From: Nocardioides sp. S5
GTDB lineage: Bacteria; Actinomycetota; Actinomycetes; Propionibacteriales; Nocardioidaceae
Direction: 5' to 3'
Length of the DNA: 64,000 nt
Assembly (NCBI RefSeq): GCF_017310035.1
Contig: NZ_CP022296.1
Coordinates: 1,860,001-1,924,000, forward strand
The position numbers and the translations under genes are program-made. The notes beneath the pieces are model-generated. The model saw only the letters and a program-made list of their open reading frames with translations. It was not told the origin of the DNA and did not search any database. Numbering within the stretch: the first letter of the stretch is position 1; every line of letters begins with the position of its first letter. Positions 7,662 to 14,915 of this stretch are shown here, in pieces.

Positions 7662-8402
7662 TTGAAGGCCGATCCCACCCACCAGGTCCAGCTGCTCGAC
7701 GTGGCAGAGCTGGACCGACGCGTCGCCCAGCTGCGCCACCAGCGCTCGTCGCTGCCGGAGCTCGCCGAGATCGCGGCGTTGACCTCCGAGCGCACTGCAC
7801 TGACCGACCAGGTGCGCGATGCCCGCATCGTCGTCGACGACCTCACCGTCGAGCAGGTGAAGGCCGACCGCGAGGTCGAGCAGGTGAAGACGCGGCGCGA
7901 GCGCGACCGCAACCGGATGGACACCGGCCAGATCACGAACCCCAAGGACCTCGAGCGGATGCAGCACGAGCTGGTCTCGCTCGAGCGCCGGATCTCCACG
8001 CTCGAGGACGCCGAGCTCGAGGTGATGGAGAAGCTCGAGGAGGCCCAGCAGGTGCTCGACGGCCTGGGCATCCGCGCCGACGACATCGATGCGCGCCTCG
8101 CCGAGCTCGTCGCCGCCCGCGACGAGAAGCAGGCCGGGATCGACGCCTCCCTCGCCGAGGTCACCGCCGCACGCGGCTCCGCTGTCGACGGCATCCCCGA
8201 CGCGCTGCTGGCGCTCTACGAGCGGCTGCGCGAGCAGAAGGGCATCGGCGCGGCCCTGCTGCGCGCCCGCCAGTGCGGTGGCTGCAACATGACCCTCGAC
8301 GCCTCCGAGCTCTCCCGGATCCGGTCGGCCCCGGTCGACGAGGTGGTCCGGTGCGAGGAGTGCCAGCGCATCCTGGTGCGCACCGACGAGTCGGGACTCT
8401 GA
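7662..8402 (+). CDS. Coiled-coil protein with C-terminal C4 zinc ribbon
   Basis: 246 residues from TTG 7662, supported by CAGGAGAG at 7651-7658. Residues ~10-180 are a long antiparallel coiled coil rich in Glu, Arg and Leu. The C-terminus has a four-cysteine zinc ribbon (CGGC ... CEEC). The arrangement matches the actinobacterial zf-RING_7 / CT398-like family, whose function is not established; RNA or protein binding is suggested. It is in an operon with the NIF3-like gene and probably with the membrane protein 13 nt downstream. Confidence 0.88.
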   Translation: MKADPTHQVQLLDVAELDRRVAQLRHQRSSLPELAEIAALTSERTALTDQVRDARIVVDDLTVEQVKADREVEQVKTRRERDRNRMDTGQITNPKDLERMQHELVSLERRISTLEDAELEVMEKLEEAQQVLDGLGIRADDIDARLAELVAARDEKQAGIDASLAEVTAARGSAVDGIPDALLALYERLREQKGIGAALLRARQCGGCNMTLDASELSRIRSAPVDEVVRCEECQRILVRTDESGL

Positions 8403-8415
8403 GAGCCGCTCGAGC

Positions 8416-9507
8416 ATGCGCCTCGACGCGGAGCTGATGGCCGCGCGGGGACGCACGTCCCTGCGGGCCCGGGTCGCACGCCTGCGGTCCAAGGGCTGGG
8501 TCATCGGCCAGTGCGCGGTCGCGGCCGGCGTCGCGTGGTGGCTCGCGGCCGACGTCCTCGGCCACCGACTGCCGTTCTTCGCCCCGATCGCGGCCGTCGT
8601 GTCGCTCGGGATGTCCTACGGCCAGCGCCAGCGCCGCGTCGCGGAGGTCACGGTCGGCGTGGCGCTCGGGGTGTTCCTGGGCGACGCGACCACCCACCTG
8701 ATCGGCTCGGGCGGACCCCAGATCGCCCTCATCGTCGCGGCGGGAATGTCGATCGCGCTGCTGCTCGACGCCGGGCAGCTGCTGCTCATCCAGGCGGCCG
8801 TCCAGGGCATCGTGGTGGCGGCGCTGGCACCGGCACCCGGAGATGCGTTCGTGCGCTGGACCGATGCGCTCATCGGTGGCGCGGTGGCGCTCGTGGCGGC
8901 CACCGTCGTCCCACGTGCGCCCTTGCGCAAGCCGCGCGACCAGGCGGCCGTCGTCGTGCGCAAGATCGCGGAGCTGCTGCGGTCGTCGTCGGACCGGCTC
9001 GGTGACGGTGACGCCGAGCGGGCGCTCGCGACGCTGCGCGAGGCCCGGTCCACCGACGTCCTGATCTCGGAGCTGCGGGCGGCGTCGGAGGAGGGCCTGT
9101 CGGTGGTGAGCTCCTCTCCCTTCCGCCGTGGCCACGGTGAGCACCAGCGCCAGCTCGCGGAGCTCGTCGAGCCGCTCGACGTGGCCCTGCGCAACACCCG
9201 CGTCGTCGTACGTCGGGTGGCCGTGGCGAGCCACCGCCGCGAGCCGGTCCCGGCGTCGTACGCCGCCCTGATGCGCGATCTGGCCGAGCTCGCCGACCGG
9301 GTGGCCGACGAGCTCGTCGCCGACCGGATGGCGACCGCGGTGATCGACGACCTGGTCGCGCTCGGCCACGCCACCGCGACCGTCGAGCACAGCCACGACC
9401 TGTCGGCCGAGGTGATCCTCGCGCAGGTGCGCTCGATCATCGCCGACCTGCTCGCGCTGTGCGGGATGGACCCGCTCGAGGCGACCGACGTGATCCCGCT
9501 GCGCTGA
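8416..9507 (+). CDS. FUSC-like membrane protein
   Basis: 363 residues. The N-terminal half holds several hydrophobic helices (VIGQCAVAAGVAWWLAADV, PFFAPIAAVVSLGMSYG, RRVAEVTVGVALGVFLGD, IALIVAAGMSIALLL, ALIGGAVALVAATVVP), and the C-terminal half is a soluble helical domain. The repeated motif around RVAEVTVGVALGVFLGD is typical of the FUSC/aromatic acid exporter family, so efflux of small organic acids is the family-level guess. No substrate can be assigned. It ends 24 nt from the convergent yaaA. Confidence 0.82.
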   Translation: MRLDAELMAARGRTSLRARVARLRSKGWVIGQCAVAAGVAWWLAADVLGHRLPFFAPIAAVVSLGMSYGQRQRRVAEVTVGVALGVFLGDATTHLIGSGGPQIALIVAAGMSIALLLDAGQLLLIQAAVQGIVVAALAPAPGDAFVRWTDALIGGAVALVAATVVPRAPLRKPRDQAAVVVRKIAELLRSSSDRLGDGDAERALATLREARSTDVLISELRAASEEGLSVVSSSPFRRGHGEHQRQLAELVEPLDVALRNTRVVVRRVAVASHRREPVPASYAALMRDLAELADRVADELVADRMATAVIDDLVALGHATATVEHSHDLSAEVILAQVRSIIADLLALCGMDPLEATDVIPLR

Positions 9508-9530
9508 CCGGGCCGCGCTGACCGGACTGG

Positions 9531-10310
9531 TCAGACCTGGCTGACGACCACGTCGAGCTGGGTGCCCTTCGGCGTCGGCTCGCCGACCTCGACGGTCCAG
9601 CCGAGGCGGGTCAGCGCCTCGGCCAGGGCTGCCGGCGTGCGCGGGTCGGCCCCGTCCTCCAGCAGCGCGCGGACGATGCGGCCCTTGGTGGCCTTGTTGA
9701 AGTGGCTCACCACGGTGCGCCGTCCGTCGGACTCGTGGAGCACACGCACGGTCGCGACGCGGCGGGCCAGGTCCTTGCCGGGCCGCCAGAAGGCGGCGTA
9801 CGTGCTGGAGCGGAGGTCGACCAGCAGGCCACCGCGCATCGCGTCCGTGACCGCCTCGCCGAGGACCTCGCGCCAGGCGGCGGCCACCGGGCCCACACCG
9901 GGCAGGACGGCGTCGCCCGAGAGCCGGTAGGCCGGGATCCGGTCGCCGGGGCGGACGATGCCGAACAGCGAGCTCGTCACGGCCAGGCGCGAGGTCGCGC
10001 GACGACGGGCCGCGGGGGAGAGCGTCGCGACGTCGAGGGCGTCGAAGAGGACCCCGGTGTAGATCGCGTCGGCGCGGGCTGTCGGCGCGGTGCGGAGGTG
10101 CGCGTTGCGCTCGACGAGGTCGCGCTGCGTGGCGCCGAGGCCGAGCGCGTCGGCCGCCCGGTCGGGGTCCTCCTCGCACAGGCGGGTCAGGGCCTCGAGC
10201 AGCTCGCGGCGGGTCGCGGTCAACCGGGGAGCGGAGAGGGAGTCCAGGTCGAGGGGCCTGCCGCGACGCGGCGCGGACTTGCCCTCGCTGGGCGGCAGCA
10301 GGATCAGCAC
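9531..10310 (-). CDS. yaaA: Peroxide stress protein YaaA (DUF328)
   Basis: 259 residues from GTG 10310. The family signature LILLPPSEGKS is at the N-terminus, which fixes the start. YTGVLFDALD and the C-terminal SHFNKATKGRIVRALLE segment are also characteristic. Escherichia coli YaaA limits intracellular free iron and oxidative damage to DNA under H2O2 stress and adopts a DNA-binding fold. A TACGCT-like box lies 7 nt upstream of the start. The gene is divergent from the RNB ribonuclease. Confidence 0.9.
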   Translation of the reverse strand: MLILLPPSEGKSAPRRGRPLDLDSLSAPRLTATRRELLEALTRLCEEDPDRAADALGLGATQRDLVERNAHLRTAPTARADAIYTGVLFDALDVATLSPAARRRATSRLAVTSSLFGIVRPGDRIPAYRLSGDAVLPGVGPVAAAWREVLGEAVTDAMRGGLLVDLRSSTYAAFWRPGKDLARRVATVRVLHESDGRRTVVSHFNKATKGRIVRALLEDGADPRTPAALAEALTRLGWTVEVGEPTPKGTQLDVVVSQV

Positions 10311-10349
10311 GCGCGCAAGCGTAGGCAGCGGTGCTGGGTCGTCTGTGGT

Positions 10350-10355
10350 TAGGCT
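10350..10355 (+). promoter_or_regulatory. -10 box (TAGGCT) of a leaderless ribonuclease mRNA
   Basis: TAGGCT ends 6 nt before ATG 10362 and no Shine-Dalgarno sequence is visible. Confidence 0.45.
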
Positions 10356-10361
10356 CCCCAC

Positions 10362-11819
10362 ATGCCCAGCAACCGCGTGGTGAAGGTCCGTTCGAGCGGC
10401 GACAGCGTCACCGCGCAGGAGATGCGCGACGGCATCGCCGCGATCCAGGCGGAGATGAAGGTCTCCGCGGCGTTCCCCGAGGCGGTCGAGCGAGCGGCCA
10501 CCGAGGCTGCCGCCGACCCCCGGCTCCCGGACCTCGACCGCACCGACATCGAGCTCATCACCATCGACCCCGAGTCGGCGCGCGACCTCGACCAGGCGCT
10601 GCACATCGAGCGGGACCCCGACACGGGCGGCTACGTCGTCCACTACGCCATCGCCGACGTCGCTGCCTTCGTCGCCCCCGGCGACCCCGTCGACGTCGAG
10701 GCCAACCGGCGGGGCGAGACGCTCTACGGCGCGGACTCCAAGATCCCGTTGCACCCGCCCGTCCTCAGCGAGGACGCGGCCTCCCTGCTGCCGGACCAGG
10801 TGCGTCCGGCGCTGCTGTGGACCATCAAGGTCGACGACACCGGCGAGGGCACCGACGTCCAGGTCGAGCGTGCCCTGGTCCGCTCACGCGCCAAGCTGTC
10901 CTACGAGGCGGTGCAAGCCGACGTCGACGCCGGTCGCGAGAGCGACCTCATCGGCCTGCTGAGTGAGGTCGGTGAGCTCCGGCTCGCACGCGAGGCCGCC
11001 CGCGGCGGCGTCTCGCTGCCGTTGCCCGAGCAGGAGCTGGCCGAGACCGGCGAGGGCCACTGGGAGCTGGAGTTCCGCCGCCTGACTCCCGTCGAGACCT
11101 GGAACGCCCAGATCTCCCTGCTCACCGGGATGGCCGCCGCGTCGCTGATGGTCTACGCCCGGGTGGGCATCCTGCGGACCCTCCCGCCGGCCGACCCGCG
11201 CGACGTGCAGCGGCTGCACCGTACGGCCCGGGCCCTGGGCATCGCCTGGCCGGCCGAGCAGCTCTACCCCGACTTCGTCCGCACCCTCGACCCGTCGCGG
11301 CCCACGCACGCGGCGATGATCGTCGCGTGCACGCGCCTGCTGCGCGGGGCGGGCTACGTCACCTTCAACGGGGGGCTGCCCGAGCAGGCGCAGCACTCGG
11401 CGCTCGCCTCGGAGTACGCCCACGTCACCGCACCTCTGCGGCGCCTGGTCGACCGCTACGCCGGCGAGGTGTGCGTGGCGCTGTGCGCGGGCACGGAGGT
11501 GCCGGAGTGGGTGGTCGCGGCGATGGGCGAGCTGCCCGACTCGATGCGCGAGTCCGGTCGGCGCGCCAACCAGTACGAGAACGCGATCGTGAACCTCTGC
11601 GAGGCCGAGCTGCTGCACGACCGGGTGGGCGACAGCTTCGCGGCCGTGGTCGTCGAGGTGGACGAGAAGGACGGCACGCGGGGCGACATCACCATCGAGG
11701 ACCCCGCCATCGAGGCGTCGGTCCGGGCCGAGCGCGACCTGCCGCTGGGCGAGGAGGTCACCGTCGAGCTGGTCCAGGCCGACCCGGCGTCGCGGTCGGT
11801 GGAGTTCCGGCTCGCCTGA
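10362..11819 (+). CDS. RNB-domain (RNase II/R family) ribonuclease
   Basis: 485 residues, shorter than RNase R and lacking recognisable N-terminal cold-shock domains. The catalytic acidic cluster is seen in TIDPESARDLDQALHIE and the downstream YAIADVAAFV. The C-terminal part includes HVTAPLRRLVDRYAGEV, the conserved RNB-end segment, followed by a short OB-like region. The family degrades single-stranded RNA 3' to 5'. The compact form is the common actinobacterial version. A strong terminator follows 20 nt after the stop. Confidence 0.92.
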   Translation: MPSNRVVKVRSSGDSVTAQEMRDGIAAIQAEMKVSAAFPEAVERAATEAAADPRLPDLDRTDIELITIDPESARDLDQALHIERDPDTGGYVVHYAIADVAAFVAPGDPVDVEANRRGETLYGADSKIPLHPPVLSEDAASLLPDQVRPALLWTIKVDDTGEGTDVQVERALVRSRAKLSYEAVQADVDAGRESDLIGLLSEVGELRLAREAARGGVSLPLPEQELAETGEGHWELEFRRLTPVETWNAQISLLTGMAAASLMVYARVGILRTLPPADPRDVQRLHRTARALGIAWPAEQLYPDFVRTLDPSRPTHAAMIVACTRLLRGAGYVTFNGGLPEQAQHSALASEYAHVTAPLRRLVDRYAGEVCVALCAGTEVPEWVVAAMGELPDSMRESGRRANQYENAIVNLCEAELLHDRVGDSFAAVVVEVDEKDGTRGDITIEDPAIEASVRAERDLPLGEEVTVELVQADPASRSVEFRLA

Positions 11820-11839
11820 GGCCAGCGGAGACAGCAACA

Positions 11840-11876
11840 GGAGCACCCCCGGCAGAAGCGGCGTCGGGGGTGCTCC
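11840..11876 (+). terminator. Strong hairpin terminator after the RNB ribonuclease
   Basis: A perfect 12-bp stem, 11840-11851 with 11865-11876 (arm GGAGCACCCCCG), around a 13-nt loop. There is no long T-tract, as is usual in GC-rich actinobacteria. Confidence 0.8.
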
Positions 11877-12080
11877 CTCCCGAGCCTGAGTCTATCCCGC
11901 GGACGGGGGACGCCCCCGCGACCCGCTTCTTGAATCGCGGGAGCGCCCATGCCTCCGTTCCCCGACATGCGGGGGTCCTATTCCTGCTACAAACCTTGGA
12001 CGCGTCAGAAACCGAGAACCACCTGTGGCCGGGCTCCTCCACGGCGGTGCGGACTGGCGGGGCCATCTGATGCCTGCGAC

Positions 12081-12124
12081 GCAGGTCAGAGGCTTGTGGG
12101 GAGTGGGTCGGCCTGTAGGCCGGG
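12081..12124. repeat. Distal att-like direct repeat (copy of the rnpB 3' end)
   Basis: Matches 13408-13451 at 42 of 44 positions; the differences are T12094/C13421 and T12108/C13435. Positions 12101-12124 correspond to the rnpB 3' terminus. Confidence 0.85.
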
Positions 12125-12173
12125 GCCGATTCTCGCGTAAGTTGATGTGGTTGGAAAACAGCGGAAATGCCTT

Positions 12174-12193
12174 CTGACCTGCGAAAACGCGAT
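12174..12193 (+). repeat. Inverted copy of the island's right end
   Basis: These 20 nt match the reverse complement of 13397-13416 at 18 positions (core CTGACCTGCG). The right-hand partner overlaps the proximal att repeat, so the pair looks like inverted arm or end sites of the element. Confidence 0.6.
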
Positions 12194-12323
12194 TTGGAGT
12201 GACTGTCTGGAACGGTCGTCCCTGAAGTTCTTGCGAACCGTGTGCGGACTGAATTGGCCTACAGCGGCCTCGATTGAAGGGTTTGCGCGACCTGCGTGGA
12301 CTGCTCAACGGTCCCTTGGAATG

Positions 12324-12344
12324 TGGTACTGCTGGTAGTACCAT
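12324..12344 (+). promoter_or_regulatory. Putative HicAB operator overlapping the hicA -10 box
   Basis: A dyad TGGTACT-N6-AGTACCA spans 12324-12343. The TACCAT box at 12339-12344 overlaps the right arm and ends 6 nt before ATG 12351, fitting a leaderless message. HicB-type antitoxins commonly repress their own operon through such dyads. Confidence 0.6.
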
Positions 12345-12350
12345 GTGAAT

Positions 12351-12596
12351 ATGGCGTCCTTGGCCGATGTCGTCGCTGCGATGCGCCGGAACCAGCAGAA
12401 CGTCGCCTTCAACGATCTCCTCAAGGTGTGCGAGCACTACTTCGGTACACCGCGGCAGTCCGGCACCTCCCACGCGGTCTTCAAGACCCCCTGGCCGGGT
12501 GACCCTCGAGTCAACATCCAGAACGACAAAGGCAAGGCCAAGGCGTACCAGGTGCGCCAGGTCCTCAAGGCAATCGACAAGAAGGAGGCCATGTGA
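12351..12596 (+). CDS. hicA: HicA-type toxin (mRNA interferase)
   Basis: 81 residues, the usual HicA length. The dsRBD-like fold signature is visible: catalytic His in RQSGTSHAVFKTP, then VNIQND and KAKAYQVRQVLKAI. HicA toxins cleave mRNA in a ribosome-independent way. ATG 12351 is preferred to GTG 12345 because the TACCAT box then sits 6 nt upstream and the dyad stays clear of the coding region. The stop overlaps the hicB start, which has AAGGAGG before it. It lies inside the rnpB-linked island, where it may act as an addiction module. Confidence 0.88.
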   Translation: MASLADVVAAMRRNQQNVAFNDLLKVCEHYFGTPRQSGTSHAVFKTPWPGDPRVNIQNDKGKAKAYQVRQVLKAIDKKEAM

Positions 12597-12943
12597 TGCA
12601 GACCGATACCCGCCCCGACGTCTCGCACTACACCTACCGCGTCTCGTGGTCCACTGACGACGCGGAGTACGTCGCGACCTGCGCCGAGTTCCCGTCGCTG
12701 TCCTGGCTGGCAGGTTCTCAGGTCGAGGCATTGCAAGGGCTCGAGCAGTTGCTCGTGGACGTCGTGGCTGACATGGCCGCCGCAGGTGAGCAGGTGCCCC
12801 AACCGTTCGCTGAGCGCACCTACTCCGGCAAGTTCAACCTGCGAGTGGGAGAGAACTTGCACCGCGAGCTTGCGATCCATGCCGCAGAGGATGGTCTGAG
12901 TCTCAACCAGTACGTTGTCCGGAAGCTGACCTCGGCCGGCTGA
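12596..12943 (+). CDS. hicB: HicB-type antitoxin
   Basis: 115 residues from ATG 12596, overlapping the hicA stop by one base (TGATG); GTG 12593 is an alternative. The N-terminal HicB domain (YVATCAEFPSLSWLAGSQVEALQGLEQLL) binds and inhibits the toxin. The C-terminus is a ribbon-helix-helix motif (GKFNLRVGENLHRELAIHAAEDGLSLNQYVVRKL) for DNA binding and autoregulation. The likely site is the dyad at 12324-12343. GAAGGAGG lies 5-12 nt upstream. Confidence 0.9.
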   Translation: MQTDTRPDVSHYTYRVSWSTDDAEYVATCAEFPSLSWLAGSQVEALQGLEQLLVDVVADMAAAGEQVPQPFAERTYSGKFNLRVGENLHRELAIHAAEDGLSLNQYVVRKLTSAG

Positions 12944-13042
12944 GGTAGGAGGCGGCGACAGCGAGTCACCGTGTCGTCAGGTGGGGCTGCTGCACGAGTA
13001 GGTGACATCTGATCTGTGGTGCCAAGAGGTGCCGCTGGAAGA

Positions 13043-13152
13043 ATGTGCACTGTGCCGAAGCCGTATCCCAAGGAGTTCCGTGAGGACGTTGTTCGGGTTG
13101 CCAGAAATCGTGGGCCGGGCGTCCATCTCAAGCAGATCGCTGCCGACTTCGG
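13043..13152 (+). pseudogene. Truncated IS3-family transposase (OrfA) start
   Basis: The first ~36 codons from ATG 13043 read like the N-terminus of an IS3-type OrfA (KPYPKEFREDVVRVARNR, LKQIAADFG). Similarity stops abruptly after ADFG, where sequence antisense to another gene fragment begins. There is no helix-turn-helix remainder, no OrfB and no visible terminal repeat, so this is a scar rather than an insertion sequence. Confidence 0.65.
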
Positions 13153-13277
13153 TACCGGACGGACTTGGTGGATCGCTCGTAGATCACCTCGACCCAAGCC
13201 GCCAGCTCGGCATCGCAGACCCGGCAGACGCCGGCGTACCGGAGCTTCATCTGCTTCTCGTCGGCACCTTCGGACAC
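13153..13277 (-). pseudogene. Truncated zinc-ribbon (NERD-nuclease-like) gene start
   Basis: Read on the minus strand from GTG 13277, about 40 codons give DEKQMKLRYAGVCRVC followed by CDAELAAWVEVIYERSTKSVR. This resembles the zinc-ribbon N-terminus of actinobacterial NERD-domain nucleases as I recall them. The normal second CxxC is missing because the reading runs into the OrfA scar at about 13153. The family assignment rests on recall of that short motif. Confidence 0.45.
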
Positions 13278-13346
13278 CCCGCGACCCTAGGTCGGGACGC
13301 GCCGGTTCGGTGGCGATTCGGGCCGATCGGCGACGGTAGTTGAAGT

Positions 13347-13367
13347 CGCAAGAGTTTTTCTCTTGCG
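13347..13367. terminator. Hairpin inside the island's right arm
   Basis: A perfect 8-bp stem CGCAAGAG/CTCTTGCG closes a TTTTT loop. It lies between the gene scars and the right att repeat and could end transcription from either side. Confidence 0.45.
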
Positions 13368-13396
13368 GACTATCTGCGGACTACAGCGGTGTCGTG

Positions 13397-13416
13397 ATCA
13401 CGTTTCCGCAGGTCAG
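13397..13416 (-). repeat. Right-end partner of the inverted repeat at 12174-12193
   Basis: 18 of 20 positions match in inverted orientation. It overlaps the first nine bases of the proximal att repeat. Confidence 0.6.
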
Positions 13417-13451
13417 AGGCCTGTGGGGAGTGGGCCGGCCTGTAGGCCGGG
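13408..13451. repeat. Proximal att-like direct repeat spanning the rnpB 3' end
   Basis: Bases 13428-13451 are the 3' terminus of rnpB and 13408-13427 its downstream flank. It is the copy that keeps rnpB intact; its partner is 12081-12124. Confidence 0.85.
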
Positions 13452-13808
13452 TTCTGTCCTGCCGAAGCAGGGGCGACCATCCATCTGCGACGACCGTTGC
13501 CGGCCGCCTGGTGCGATCTACCCGGATGCTCGGGCGGGCCGCCCTCGAACACATCCTGTCTGATCTTGCTCCGGGTGGGGTTTGCCTAGCTGCGCCGGTC
13601 GCCCGGCGCACTGGTGGTCTCTTGCACCACCGTTTCACCCTTACCGCCCGGCAAGCCGGGAGGCGGTCTGTTCTCTGTGGCACTGATCCCGCGGGTTTCC
13701 CCGGGTGGCTGTTGGCCACCACCCTGCCCTGTGGAGCCCGGACCTTCCTCGACCCGCATCCCCGACGCATCGGAGGTGACGGACCGCGGCCGCCCGGCCG
13801 ACCCACTC
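13428..13808 (-). ncRNA. rnpB: RNase P RNA (bacterial type A)
   Basis: On the minus strand the conserved P4-flanking motif GAGGAAGGTCCGGGCTCC follows the 5' region, with AGGGTGAAACGGTGGTGCAA in the middle and GACAGAACCCGGCCTACAGG near the 3' end. The first bases (GAGTGGGTCGGCC) pair with the last (GGCCGGCCCACTC) to form helix P1, which sets the ends to within a few nucleotides. Length ~381 nt is normal. The RNA removes 5' leaders from pre-tRNA. Its 5' end lies about 10 nt after the map stop, so its promoter must lie in the end of map or it is processed from the map transcript. Confidence 0.95.
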
Positions 13809-13818
13809 AGGAGCGAGT

Positions 13819-14667
13819 CTAGGGGTGCGTGAGCACCTCGGCGCCATCAGCGGTGACGAGCAGCGTGTGCTCGAACTGCGCGGATCGGCGGCGGTCCTTG
13901 GTCACCACGGTCCAGCCGTCGTCCCACATGTCGTAGTCGGGGGTGCCGAGGTTGAGCATCGGCTCGATGGTGAAGGTCATCCCGACACGGATCTCGTCGT
14001 CGAAGCGCTCGTCGTCGTAGTGGGGGATGATCAGCCCGGAGTGGAACGCCGTGCCGATCCCGTGGCCGGTGAAGTCGCGGACCACGCCGTAGCCGAAGCG
14101 CTTGGCGTACGCCTCGATGACCCGACCGATGATGTTGACCCGGCGCCCCGGCTTGACCGCCTTGATCGCCCGGTCGAGCGACTCCTTGGTGCGCTCGACG
14201 AGCAGCCGGGACTCCTCGTCGACGTCGCCGGCGAGGAAGGTCGCGTTGGTGTCCCCGTGCACGCCGCCGATGAAGGCGGTGATGTCGATGTTGACGATGT
14301 CGCCGTCCTCGACGACGCGGGAGTCGGGGATGCCGTGGCACACGACCTCGTTGACGCTCGAGCACAGCGACTTGGGGAAGCCGCGGTAGCCGAGCGTGGA
14401 GGGGTAGGCGCCGTGGTCGCAGAGGAACTCGTGGCCGATGCGGTCCAGCTCGTCGGTGGTCACGCCCGGCACGACGTGGGAGCCGACCAGCTCACGGGCC
14501 TGCGCAGCCAGGCGGCCCGCGACCCGCATCCGCTCGATCGTCTCGGCGTCCTTGGCCTCCTCGCCGGTGAACCGCTGCGGTGCCGGGCGGTCGACGTACT
14601 CCGGGCGGGGGATGTGGGCGGGCACGGAACGACGCGCAGACACCTCTGCGGGGGACACGGCAGGCAC
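13819..14667 (-). CDS. map: Methionine aminopeptidase, type I
   Basis: 282 residues, including an ~40-residue N-terminal extension of the type 1c kind. The metal ligands are seen in [19 protein letters not shown] (two Asp), [11 protein letters not shown] (His), FTIEPML (Glu) and QFEHTLLVT (Glu). The enzyme removes initiator Met from nascent chains. Start codon choice upstream is uncertain because of the extension. It is divergent from the small conserved gene at 14691 and directly upstream of rnpB. Confidence 0.95.
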   Translation of the reverse strand: MPAVSPAEVSARRSVPAHIPRPEYVDRPAPQRFTGEEAKDAETIERMRVAGRLAAQARELVGSHVVPGVTTDELDRIGHEFLCDHGAYPSTLGYRGFPKSLCSSVNEVVCHGIPDSRVVEDGDIVNIDITAFIGGVHGDTNATFLAGDVDEESRLLVERTKESLDRAIKAVKPGRRVNIIGRVIEAYAKRFGYGVVRDFTGHGIGTAFHSGLIIPHYDDERFDDEIRVGMTFTIEPMLNLGTPDYDMWDDGWTVVTKDRRRSAQFEHTLLVTADGAEVLTHP

Positions 14668-14678
14668 GTGCGTGAGTG

Positions 14679-14684
14679 TAGTTT
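14679..14684 (+). promoter_or_regulatory. -10-like box (TAGTTT) of a leaderless mRNA
   Basis: Ends 6 nt before ATG 14691; no ribosome site is visible. Confidence 0.4.
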
Positions 14685-14690
14685 CGCCCC

Positions 14691-14915
14691 ATGACCGAGA
14701 ACGAATACTGGTTCTGCCTGAAGCACCACACGGTCGAGGGCCGCGACGGCTGCAAGAACGCCGACCGCCTCGGTCCCTACGCCTCCTCCGAGGAGGCGTC
14801 GCGCGCCTTGGAGAAGGTCCAGGAGCGCAACGAGGCGTGGGACAACGACCCGGACTGGAACGAGGACGGTCCGGCCTCGGGCGACGGCCTCACCGACGGC
14901 ACGCCGGACAGCTGA
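14691..14915 (+). CDS. Small conserved actinobacterial protein
   Basis: 74 residues beginning [15 protein letters not shown], then [24 protein letters not shown], then an acidic tail. The [15 protein letters not shown] segment recalls the short SPOR-like proteins often found next to map in actinobacteria. CLKHH and DGC supply Cys and His residues that could bind metal. I do not know a function. It is divergent from map, and its stop abuts the stop of the H1-like gene. Confidence 0.75.
   Translation: MTENEYWFCLKHHTVEGRDGCKNADRLGPYASSEEASRALEKVQERNEAWDNDPDWNEDGPASGDGLTDGTPDS

Larger units (their letters stand above)
11877..12350. other. Gene-free stretch: island left boundary and left arm
   Basis: I see no credible gene here. 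It contains ordinary GC-rich sequence to 12080, the left 44-bp direct repeat (12081-12124), a visibly lower-GC segment with an inverted copy of the right island end (12174-12193), and the hicA promoter. Confidence 0.6.
12081..13451. mobile_element. Mini genomic island integrated at the 3' end of rnpB, carrying hicAB
   Basis: The segment is bounded by 44-bp direct repeats (12081-12124 and 13408-13451, 42 of 44 identical). Each repeat contains the last ~24 nt of the RNase P RNA gene plus 20 nt of its downstream flank. The gene-side copy completes rnpB; the distal copy is the duplicate expected from site-specific integration into an RNA gene 3' end. The interior is lower in G+C than its surroundings and holds a HicA/HicB toxin-antitoxin pair, a truncated IS3-type transposase and a truncated zinc-ribbon gene. 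No integrase is present, so the island is a remnant or mobilised in trans. Integration into rnpB is inferred from the repeat geometry. Confidence 0.75.

Noticed and set aside
9518..9534. Hairpin CTGACC-N5-GGTCAG between convergent genes as a terminator
   Set aside because: The 6-bp stem is short, overlaps the yaaA stop and lacks any T-tract; too weak to list.
12081..12124. A second RNase P RNA gene or pseudogene at the distal repeat
   Set aside because: Only the last ~24 nt of rnpB are present and the rest of the RNA is missing, so it is an attachment-site duplicate.
13016..13339. A ~107-residue intact protein through the transposase scar
   Set aside because: Only its first ~36 codons resemble a protein; the rest is antisense to the zinc-ribbon fragment.
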